Positions 1 to 5,798 of a DNA stretch of 14,386 bases are shown in pieces. The DNA lies in NCBI GenBank assembly GCA_016788685.1, contig JAEUSS010000349.1, positions 1 to 14,386 on the forward strand, given 5' to 3'. Both the position numbers and the translations under genes were made by a program. The notes under the pieces were generated by a model that ran no database searches, had not been told where the DNA came from, and saw only the letters and a list, made by a program, of their open reading frames with translations. Positions within the stretch are counted from its first letter, which is position 1, and each line of letters opens with the position of its first letter. This DNA comes from Prolixibacteraceae bacterium (GTDB lineage Bacteria > Bacteroidota > Bacteroidia > Bacteroidales > Prolixibacteraceae).

Positions 1-38
1 AACCACACGCCCAACATCGTTTTTTTTGATTTTTTCAT
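1..38 (-). CDS. Possible 5' end of a secreted-protein gene (partial, runs off left edge)
   Basis: On the minus strand an ATG at 38 opens a frame reading MKKSKKTMLGVW before the window ends. A lysine-rich start followed by hydrophobic residues resembles the beginning of a signal peptide or membrane anchor. A second in-frame ATG lies two codons upstream (42-44). Only 12 codons are visible, so neither family nor reality of the gene can be established. A perfect inverted repeat lies just upstream (47-78). The call is an inference from these few codons and from the free space around them. Confidence 0.3.
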   Translation of the reverse strand, partial: MKKSKKTMLGVW

Positions 39-46
39 AAACATAA

Positions 47-78
47 AAAGTTTGATGAAACTAAGTTCATCAAACTTT
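47..78. promoter_or_regulatory. Perfect 13-bp inverted repeat upstream of the left-edge start codon
   Basis: AAAGTTTGATGAA (47-59) and TTCATCAAACTTT (66-78) are exact reverse complements around a 6-nt spacer. Read on the minus strand the hairpin is followed by a T-rich stretch, so it could terminate read-through from uraA. It ends only about 8 bases before the possible left-edge start codon, so it could equally be an operator or a leader hairpin. The sequence does not decide between these. Confidence 0.5.
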
Positions 79-155
79 CTGTATTATCTATCTTGACAAG
101 CCTTCCAAAGCTTTTTACCAACTATTTTTGACTAATATGCCCATATTAACAAACA

Positions 156-203
156 AAAAGTCCTGCTTTTCATTCGGATGACCGGATAAAAAGCAGGACT
201 TTT
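156..203 (-). terminator. Intrinsic terminator downstream of uraA
   Basis: AAAAGTCCTGCTTTT (156-170) pairs perfectly over 15 bp with AAAAGCAGGACTTTT (189-203), leaving an 18-nt loop. On the minus strand the stem ends in T's and is followed by TGTTTG, as expected for a terminator. It begins about 20 bases past the uraA stop codon. The A and T tracts on both sides would allow it to act in both directions. Confidence 0.85.
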
Positions 204-222
204 CAGTACTAAAGAGCGCCGG

Positions 223-1512
223 CTATACTTCTCTATTCATAACATTAAGTTTTCCGAGCAACCAGAAGACCAACGAAAGCACAACACCAACAATAGCGGC
301 AAAAGCCATTCCTTTCAGCTGAACTGAACCAATGTTAATACTGGCTCCGCTTACTCCAACCACAAAAGTTACAGCTCCCAGAACCATATTGCTGTTTTTG
401 CTAAAATCAACTTTCTGTTCAACAAACATGCGGAACCCCTGAACTGCAATTACTCCGTAAAGCAACATGGTAATTCCACCCATTACAGCATTCGGGATCG
501 TCGAAATTGCAGCAGAAACTTTTCCCACACATGAAAAAGCGATGGCCAGAATGGCAGCGCCACGGATGACCCAAACCGAATAAACACGGGTAATAGCCAT
601 TACACCAATATTTTCGCCGTATGTAGTATTGGGCGGCGAACCTGCAAATCCGGATAATACATTACTGATTCCGTCACCAAGTAACGAACGGTGCAAACCT
701 GGTTTTTCCATCAGGTCCGATTCGGTAATTTTTCCGGTCACAATCAGGTGACTGATATGTTCCGCAAGTACAACAATACAGGCCGGAGCTATAATTATAA
801 TGGCATTCAGGTCAAAAACCGGAGTGTGGAATTTGGGCAAAGCGAGCCAGGCAGCATTACTGATTGCAGCAGTATCGACCATTCCCATAGCCAGTGCCAG
901 CAAATAACCAACCACTACAGCAAAAAGAATCGGAATTACCTGCATAAATCCCCGGAAAAGAACCGAACCGGCAATACCGACAAGCAGCGTAAACATGGAG
1001 ACAATAACCGTATTGCTGTCCATCACAAACGGCTGCACAGTTTGTCCGACCGAAGCAGGCCAGGGAGCCAGACCCGCTTGCTGCGCTGCCACGGGAGCCA
1101 GCTCGAGACCGATGATGGCCACCACAGCACCCATAACGGCCGGCGGCATTACAATGTCAATCCAGCTGATTCCCCAATATTTAACCACAAATGAAATGGC
1201 TATAAAAAACAGACCGAAAAAGATGAATCCCGACTGAGCATGAGCAAAACCTCCTGAAGTACTTATTACCAGCATAACCGGCGCTATAAAAGCGAAACTG
1301 GATCCCAGGTAAGCCGGAATACCGCCCTTGGTAACCCAAGTGTATATTAAAGTACCAATACCATTCATTAACAACGCAATAGCCGGGTCGACCCCAAGCA
1401 GAATAGGAACCAGGATAGTGGCCCCAAACATTGCCGTTAAATGCTGAAAACTAAGTGGTAAGCTTTCTAAAACTGGAAGCTTCTCATGAATGCCGATGAT
1501 TCGTCTTGCCAT
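223..1512 (-). CDS. uraA: Uracil permease, NCS2 family (UraA type)
   Basis: Inner-membrane nucleobase:proton symporter of the NCS2 (UraA/PbuX) family, most likely importing uracil for salvage. The 429-residue length equals that of E. coli UraA. SSFAFIAP (71-78), VVLAEHISH with Glu251, and NTTYGENIGVMAITR with Glu300 correspond to the substrate-site segments of UraA, where the two glutamates and a phenylalanine contact uracil. The rest is a run of hydrophobic helices consistent with 14 transmembrane segments. The frame stays open to 1593, but the ATG at 1512 is chosen: it has a strong AAAGGAG 8 nt upstream, and the protein then starts in the family's usual way (IHEKLP...PLSFQHLTAMFG). It is followed by a strong terminator and appears monocistronic. 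A xanthine or other base permease is possible but the UraA-like motifs favour uracil. Confidence 0.93.
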   Translation of the reverse strand: MARRIIGIHEKLPVLESLPLSFQHLTAMFGATILVPILLGVDPAIALLMNGIGTLIYTWVTKGGIPAYLGSSFAFIAPVMLVISTSGGFAHAQSGFIFFGLFFIAISFVVKYWGISWIDIVMPPAVMGAVVAIIGLELAPVAAQQAGLAPWPASVGQTVQPFVMDSNTVIVSMFTLLVGIAGSVLFRGFMQVIPILFAVVVGYLLALAMGMVDTAAISNAAWLALPKFHTPVFDLNAIIIIAPACIVVLAEHISHLIVTGKITESDLMEKPGLHRSLLGDGISNVLSGFAGSPPNTTYGENIGVMAITRVYSVWVIRGAAILAIAFSCVGKVSAAISTIPNAVMGGITMLLYGVIAVQGFRMFVEQKVDFSKNSNMVLGAVTFVVGVSGASINIGSVQLKGMAFAAIVGVVLSLVFWLLGKLNVMNREV

Positions 1513-1520
1513 TTGTGATT

Positions 1521-1527
1521 CTCCTTT
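1521..1527 (-). promoter_or_regulatory. Ribosome binding site of uraA
   Basis: AAAGGAG on the minus strand with an 8-nt spacer to the ATG at 1512. Such a strong Shine-Dalgarno sequence is uncommon among the other genes here, and it decides the start in favour of 1512 over the open frame reaching 1593. Confidence 0.8.
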
Positions 1528-1619
1528 GATTAAAGATTTATAAAATTGATTTCGGGTTCGGTTCTTTATAAAAAAACCGGGTGAAATTAACAATACTTTC
1601 AGAAAATGACATGCCCGTA

Positions 1620-1652
1620 AAAAATTAGATATTCACAAATTTTGTTAGCAAA
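1620..1652 (-). promoter_or_regulatory. Candidate Bacteroidota-type promoter for uraA
   Basis: On the minus strand TTTG (1649-1652), a 21-nt spacer, then TAATTTTT (1620-1627), one mismatch from the -7 consensus TAnnTTTG. It would give uraA a leader of roughly 100 nt. Pattern match only; the region is A+T-rich and chance matches are easy. Confidence 0.35.
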
Positions 1653-1746
1653 CACGTGCACCCGGATTGTTTTAAGTACCCGAAACAAAGAAAAGACAAA
1701 TGCAATGTACCTGTGCGGAGCTGCTCCCCCGAAGACTGTACCGGAA

Positions 1747-2775
1747 TTAAAGCTGATTCTCTTTCACCATCAGTTGCAGCAAATTCGCTTCCAGTTCTTT
1801 TTCTGAAATCTTTTTACCGATAAAAACCAGCTTGCTGAAACGTTCCTGATCACCCCACGGACTTCCGACTTCGAACATAAAATTGCTGCGAACCGCATGA
1901 AAGACAAACTGATCTTCGGTCTGATCAAAACTCATAATCCCCTTCACCCTGAAAATGGTTTCCTGGTTGAAGTACAAAAAATTCTGCATCCATAACCCAA
2001 ATTTATTGACATCAAAACTACCTCTAAACGTAAAGCCAACAGAAGAAATATCGTGTAACAATAATTGCCCTGTACTTTTCGGATTGTGGATAAATGATTT
2101 TTGAGCCGGGTTCATTTCAGGAGCGACAATCCTGCAAAATGACAACGTTGATTTACCGATCACCTCGCCCGAGAACGAATTCGTGTCGAGCACGTCAATA
2201 CGGTCCACCGCACCAAAGCTTACAGGCTCTATTTTGGCCATCGGATTAGCGGCCCTGATCATTTCTGAAAGTTTCAGCACGTAATCGCGGTGAACACAGT
2301 CTGTTTTATTCAGCAACACCAAATCAGCCAGCGCCAGTTGTTTCCTGACTTCCGGCTGCTCATCAAACAGATCTTCCATATTTACCGCATCGGCTACACA
2401 AACCACACTGTCGATCCGAAACCGCTGCTGAACCGTGCTGCCCGAGATAAACGCATCGACAATGCCCGATGGATCGGCAATACCGGTTGTTTCAACCAGT
2501 AAATGATCAAACTCATATGCGCTGCCGAGCAGTGTTTCGAGCGTGTGCAGAAAATCTTCACCCAACGAGCAACAAATACATCCGTTACTCAGCTCAAAAA
2601 TGGCGTCAGGAGCTGCTGCAATCAGTCCCCCGTCGATTCCGGTTTCGCCAAATTCGTTTTCAATCACCGCAAATTTCTTCTCCGGGTGTTTTCCGATCAG
2701 CTTATTGAGTAAACTGGTTTTTCCGGCACCTAAAAAACCGGTAATAATCGTTACGGGTATTCGTTCCTGATCCAT
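1747..2775 (-). CDS. COG0523/CobW-family GTPase, putative metal (zinc) chaperone
   Basis: P-loop GTPase of the COG0523 group (G3E family), cytosolic proteins that load metal onto target enzymes or buffer metal at the expense of GTP. Walker A GFLGAGKT (13-20), the invariant metal-binding CICC motif (66-69), the Walker B region ETTGIADP (95-102) and the guanine-specificity motif NKTD (156-159) are all present, followed by a CobW C-terminal domain at about 248-330. The His-rich linker seen in some nickel or cobalt members is absent. At 342 residues it is of normal size. The ATG at 2775 opens directly before the first strand and lacks a Shine-Dalgarno sequence. It is divergent from the lysO pair. 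The specific metal and client are unknown; zinc is the usual default. No cobalamin genes are nearby, so true CobW is unlikely. Confidence 0.88.
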   Translation of the reverse strand: MDQERIPVTIITGFLGAGKTSLLNKLIGKHPEKKFAVIENEFGETGIDGGLIAAAPDAIFELSNGCICCSLGEDFLHTLETLLGSAYEFDHLLVETTGIADPSGIVDAFISGSTVQQRFRIDSVVCVADAVNMEDLFDEQPEVRKQLALADLVLLNKTDCVHRDYVLKLSEMIRAANPMAKIEPVSFGAVDRIDVLDTNSFSGEVIGKSTLSFCRIVAPEMNPAQKSFIHNPKSTGQLLLHDISSVGFTFRGSFDVNKFGLWMQNFLYFNQETIFRVKGIMSFDQTEDQFVFHAVRSNFMFEVGSPWGDQERFSKLVFIGKKISEKELEANLLQLMVKENQL

Positions 2776-2809
2776 TTCTTTGAATTCTGAAATTTATAAA
2801 AACATCGCT

Positions 2810-2839
2810 CAAAAATAGGAAATAACCGCACTTCGCCAA
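2810..2839 (-). promoter_or_regulatory. Candidate promoter of the COG0523 GTPase gene
   Basis: On the minus strand TTGG (2836-2839), an 18-nt spacer and a perfect TATTTTTG -7 box (2810-2817), about 35 bases before the start codon. This fits the Bacteroidota TTTG/TAnnTTTG pattern. I see no convincing Zur-type palindrome in the 151-base divergent region. Confidence 0.42.
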
Positions 2840-2873
2840 CAACCGGAGACGAATCGGATTTCGCAGAAACAGA

Positions 2874-2906
2874 TTTGGTGACGAACGTCTTTTTTGTGCA
2901 TTTTTG
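2874..2906 (+). promoter_or_regulatory. Candidate promoter of the lysO gene pair
   Basis: TTTG (2874-2877), a 21-nt spacer and CATTTTTG (2899-2906), one mismatch from TAnnTTTG. The implied transcription start near 2912-2915 leaves a short leader before the ATG at 2927 and argues against using the in-frame start at 2894. Confidence 0.4.
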
Positions 2907-2926
2907 AACTCGCAAATTTTACGCCC

Positions 2927-3226
2927 ATGACTATTGTTTTACTTTTAATGCTGGCCGGAATAATTGCTGGCTTTTCGATCAGCCGCTATCCGCAGCTGCT
3001 CAAACTAAACGACAAGCTGACTTCCGCAGCTATCTATGCCCTGCTGTTTCTGCTCGGGATATCGGTCGGACTGAACAAGACCATCATCCAGAACCTCGAC
3101 AAAATTGGCGTTCAGGCCATTATCATTACTTTGGGTGCAGTCTCCGGCAGTGTGCTCGCACTATGGGTTTTGTACCGGTTCTTTTTCAAACCCGAAAAAT
3201 CTAACGGAGGCCGGAATGAAAAATAG
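2927..3226 (+). CDS. LysO small subunit: N-terminal module of a split lysine exporter
   Basis: A 99-residue hydrophobic protein with three predicted membrane segments (about 2-18, 34-50 and 64-87) and a positively charged tail. Sequence and context match the N-terminal part of the LysO/YbjE (DUF340) L-lysine exporter family. Its residues 36-79 resemble residues 36-81 of the next gene's product: YALLFLLGISVGLN against YALYVLMFLVGIGIGAD, then LGAVSGSV against LGVIAGTF, so the two proteins share a duplicated module. Together they total 300 residues, against about 299 for one-chain E. coli LysO, which suggests a two-subunit exporter. The ATG at 2927 is preferred over an in-frame ATG at 2894 because the latter lies inside the candidate promoter and adds a polar extension. 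The 3' end overlaps the next gene by 11 nt. Confidence 0.85.
   Translation: MTIVLLLMLAGIIAGFSISRYPQLLKLNDKLTSAAIYALLFLLGISVGLNKTIIQNLDKIGVQAIIITLGAVSGSVLALWVLYRFFFKPEKSNGGRNEK
3206..3210 (+). promoter_or_regulatory. Ribosome binding site of the LysO large subunit
   Basis: GGAGG, 5 nt before the ATG at 3216 and inside the end of the preceding reading frame. It shows that the second frame has its own initiation site, so the split is not simply a frameshift error, and it fixes the start at 3216 rather than further upstream in that frame. Confidence 0.8.
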
Positions 3227-3821
3227 CCTGATTATCCTGACATTTTTTGTTTTGGGCGTTGTTTTGGGGCTCAACGAAAAACTGCCCGACCTGATGATGC
3301 AAACCGACTTCAGCATGTATGCGCTTTATGTACTGATGTTTCTGGTCGGAATAGGTATTGGTGCCGACAAAAACTCATGGTCAGTCTTAAAAACGATGAA
3401 GATCAAAGTATTTTTGGTTCCCTTAGGCGTTATTGCCGGAACCTTTATCGGAACAGCACTTGCTTCGCTGCTCCTTCCGGATTTAAAACTGAAAGAAGTG
3501 CTGGCTGTCGGTGCCGGATTCGGATATTACAGTCTTTCCAGTCTTTTCATCACCCAGCTAAGCGGCGAGATGCTCGGAGTGACCGCATTACTATCGAACA
3601 TCCTGCGCGAAATACTAACACTGCTGGCAACGCCACTGCTGGTTCAGTATTTCGGAAAACTGGCCGGGATTGCTTCAGGAGGAGCCACATCAATGGACAC
3701 GACACTTCCGGTAATTACACGCTATTCGGGAAAAGAATGGAGTATTATCTCGGTTTTCAGCGGAGTTGTTCTAACCTTGCTGGTTCCGTTTCTGGTTACA
3801 TTTATCCTGAAGTTCTGTTAA
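3216..3821 (+). CDS. lysO: Lysine exporter LysO family, large subunit (DUF340)
   Basis: Inner-membrane protein of 201 residues, belonging to the C-terminal part of the LysO family, which exports L-lysine (and the toxic analogue thialysine in E. coli). The family-typical segments GAGFGYYSLSS (99-109), SNILREILTLLATP (127-140), with a membrane-embedded glutamate at 132, and GGATSMDTTLPVI (155-167) are present, within about five or six hydrophobic helices. Residues 1-85 repeat the fold of the small upstream protein. The start at 3216 has its own GGAGG and the gene overlaps its partner by 11 nt, so translation is probably coupled. The stop codon overlaps that of the convergent HAD gene by 4 nt. 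Substrate is inferred from family; related basic amino acids cannot be excluded. Confidence 0.88.
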   Translation: MKNSLIILTFFVLGVVLGLNEKLPDLMMQTDFSMYALYVLMFLVGIGIGADKNSWSVLKTMKIKVFLVPLGVIAGTFIGTALASLLLPDLKLKEVLAVGAGFGYYSLSSLFITQLSGEMLGVTALLSNILREILTLLATPLLVQYFGKLAGIASGGATSMDTTLPVITRYSGKEWSIISVFSGVVLTLLVPFLVTFILKFC

Positions 3822-4453
3822 ATAAGCAACTGCGAGAGCCGGTCGTACACCAATGCTCCGGTGGATTGAAGAACTTTTTTCGACTGATGACCGTTGGCGA
3901 TCAAAATGCACAGACACCCCAGTTCGGTCGCCACTTCAAAATCGTGAACAGTATCGCCAATCAGGATCAACTCGGACGCATTCAGGTTTTGCCCGGCGAT
4001 TAAGCGATGTGCGTTTTCTAATTTTGACGTTGCGTAGTGATTATCCAGTCCGGAAACATGCTCGAAAAAGTGATCAATTTTCTGGTAGCTGAGACACTCT
4101 TCAAGCATATCCTGTTCCATTGCCGACAAAACAAACTGCCTGACTCCAATCGCCTGAAAATATTTCAGAACACGCAACGAGTCAGCATGGAGGCTGCAAT
4201 CGTTCACCTGTTCGTTATAGCGCACAATAAATTCCGTTGCCGGAATTTCAAAAGGTTCCGACTCGAAGTCAAATCCGATTTTCTGGTAATAATCCCTTAC
4301 CGGAAACTTAAAAACATCCTGATAATCAGCTACCGACAATAAAGGAAGATTCCTTTTTCCGAGCATTTCGTTGATCGTCCGAACAGCCAGCTGCGTGTCG
4401 TTCAGCAAAGTACCGTTCCAATCCCAGAGGACACCTCCGATCCGACTAATCAT
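3818..4453 (-). CDS. HAD-superfamily hydrolase, phosphoglycolate-phosphatase-like
   Basis: A 211-residue cytosolic HAD phosphatase-type enzyme with a helical cap. Motif I is DWNGTL (11-16), with the nucleophile Asp11 but Asn in place of the usual second Asp; motif II Ser is in VLSA (Ser110); the motif III lysine is probably Lys144 in TSKLENA; motif IV is GDTVHD (166-171). The cap lies between about 17 and 90. This resembles Gph-like small-phosphoester hydrolases, but the substrate cannot be read from sequence. The ATG at 4453 leaves only 10 nt after the stop of the acyltransferase gene upstream, so the two are very likely one operon. The 3' end overlaps the convergent lysO stop by 4 nt, leaving no room for a dedicated terminator. 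Confidence 0.85.
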   Translation of the reverse strand: MISRIGGVLWDWNGTLLNDTQLAVRTINEMLGKRNLPLLSVADYQDVFKFPVRDYYQKIGFDFESEPFEIPATEFIVRYNEQVNDCSLHADSLRVLKYFQAIGVRQFVLSAMEQDMLEECLSYQKIDHFFEHVSGLDNHYATSKLENAHRLIAGQNLNASELILIGDTVHDFEVATELGCLCILIANGHQSKKVLQSTGALVYDRLSQLLI

Positions 4454-4463
4454 CTTTTTGATA

Positions 4464-5603
4464 TTATATGTGACATTTGTTTAAAAGAGGATTTGCATAC
4501 ATCTGCAGGAACATCTGACGAATGTCCGCTTGATCTCCGGGAATGAGCGAAACCGCTTCATCCACCATCGCGACAAACTGAGCATACTGTTCAGCCGAAT
4601 AATGTCCGGCATTGGTGTTGGTCTGACTGAGAATATCTGCTGCGATGTAATTATTTGCCCAAAGTTTAAAATTGGCATAAATCTGCTGATCGATGTGATC
4701 TGCAAGCTTCTCAATCTGTCCCGACCCCGTTTCTTCCCGGGCAAACAAATCAATAACATCAGTTATCGGCTCACCAAAGCCAAAATGAACATGACCTTTC
4801 GGGCGGGTTAAGCCTTCGCCCATACTTCTGAGGTCATCTTCCTGCGTTTTTTCAAACCCTTCGGTTTTCTTTTTATATAGCTCGGCAACTTTAGAAATGC
4901 CACACGGTTCTATTTCATAAGAAATTGAAAGCGGAACAATTCTTAAATCTTTAAATCCTTTTGCAAAGTCATCGGCATTGCTCAGGTTCAGCATCTTCAG
5001 GATAGCCAACTGTGTTTTATCATTGCCATCTTTGGTTCTTCCTTCGCGTTGCGCGATCCAGACCGAGGTATTTTTGCGGGTTATATCTCTCCGGATGTAT
5101 TCTGAAAGCTTTTGCGAAGCCAAGAGCAACTCCCGGGCCGGCAAATTGCGTTTAACCACAAATGCCCGGTTCAGTTTCACCACGTATTCAATCCAGTTCT
5201 CAATCAGCAAATTATTGCCGATGGCTATCTCGGTGGTATTCATTCCTTCCAGCACAATCAGATAATTCATCAGGGCTGAATCGAGAATAATGTCACGATG
5301 GTTTGAAATAAACAGGTAACTGGCATGTCGGTCCAGCTTTTCGAGCCCGCTGCAAGTCAGCCCATCGGTAGAGCGCTTCAGTATCAGTTCATCGATCAAC
5401 TGAGAAACAAATTTCAGTTGCAGTTCTTTGATGGAATGCACATTTTCAAGCATCACCTTAAATTGATCAATTCTGGCCGGATCTTTAGACACGAATTGCA
5501 AAACCTGCTGAAAGTTTTCATCCTTAAGAAGCAACCTGAGGTAATGATTTACCTCCGAATCGTCAAACGGGCGAATATCGTCGAAATTAATTTTATGAAC
5601 CAT
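4464..5603 (-). CDS. PlsB/LPLAT-like acyltransferase
   Basis: A 379-residue protein of the glycerophospholipid acyltransferase (LPLAT/PlsB-like) superfamily, which moves a fatty acyl group to a glycerol-phosphate or lysophospholipid. Seen in order: an N-terminal helical region (1-95); block I SNHRDIILDS (100-109) with His102; block II-like KLNRAFVVKR (143-152); block III AQREGRTKDGND (184-195), corresponding to the EG(T/G)R phosphate-binding segment; block IV RIVPLSISYE (221-230), as in PlsB-type enzymes; and a C-terminal helical region. Block I reads H-x5-D (His102 to Asp108) rather than the standard H-x4-D. There is no obvious membrane anchor, so it may be peripheral. The ATG at 5603 follows a good TATATTTG box. 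It is cotranscribed with the HAD gene. Exact substrate and position specificity are unknown. Confidence 0.82.
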   Translation of the reverse strand: MVHKINFDDIRPFDDSEVNHYLRLLLKDENFQQVLQFVSKDPARIDQFKVMLENVHSIKELQLKFVSQLIDELILKRSTDGLTCSGLEKLDRHASYLFISNHRDIILDSALMNYLIVLEGMNTTEIAIGNNLLIENWIEYVVKLNRAFVVKRNLPARELLLASQKLSEYIRRDITRKNTSVWIAQREGRTKDGNDKTQLAILKMLNLSNADDFAKGFKDLRIVPLSISYEIEPCGISKVAELYKKKTEGFEKTQEDDLRSMGEGLTRPKGHVHFGFGEPITDVIDLFAREETGSGQIEKLADHIDQQIYANFKLWANNYIAADILSQTNTNAGHYSAEQYAQFVAMVDEAVSLIPGDQADIRQMFLQMYANPLLNKCHI

Positions 5604-5625
5604 CCCTTTTTAATTTTTTAACGCG

Positions 5626-5633
5626 CAAATATA
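5626..5633 (-). promoter_or_regulatory. Candidate -7 box of the acyltransferase-HAD operon
   Basis: TATATTTG on the minus strand, an exact match to TAnnTTTG, 22 bases before the start codon at 5603. No clean TTTG -33 box is found at the expected distance (only GTTG-like sequence near 5649-5652), so the call rests on the -7 element. Confidence 0.42.
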
Positions 5634-5749
5634 GTAATTGAGATCGAACAACAGATATTTCCCTTCATTATTTTATCTGCCAACATCAGCAATAAAACAC
5701 TAAAAAACAGACAATTAAAGCCGATATGACAAAAAACAAGTTTAGAATA

Positions 5750-5798
5750 AATGAAATAACGAGTCGGAAAATCGCTTGAAAAGCGGATAAATTTCATT
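5750..5798 (-). terminator. Weak nested inverted repeat at the end of the HhH-barrel gene
   Basis: AATGAAAT (5750-5757) is complementary to ATTTCATT (5791-5798), and inside it CGCTT (5773-5777) pairs with AAGCG (5781-5785) around GAA. On the minus strand the inner hairpin is followed by GATTTTCC, a poor T tract. It sits across the stop codon of the 661-residue protein. A terminator role is possible but not well supported; nothing else stands out between 5604 and 5796 apart from the promoter box. Confidence 0.3.

Noticed and set aside
691..1194. 167-residue open frame on the plus strand opposite uraA
   Set aside because: It lies wholly antisense to a clear NCS2 permease, has a composition rich in His, Gln, Asn and Ser typical of a reverse-strand shadow, and shows no recognisable domain.
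1707..1741. GGAG/CTCC and GTAC/GTAC pairings downstream of the COG0523 gene
   Set aside because: The stem is only 4 bp plus a separated outer palindrome and there is no T tract, so I do not call it a terminator.
3105..3226. Frameshift or sequencing error splitting lysO
   Set aside because: The second gene has its own GGAGG at good spacing, the overlap is a clean ATG-to-TAG 11 nt, and the N-terminus of the second protein is a proper hydrophobic start repeating that of the first.
3377..4003. 208-residue plus-strand frame crossing lysO and the HAD gene
   Set aside because: It is out of frame with lysO, crosses two well-supported genes, and has low-complexity Arg/His-rich composition without a domain.
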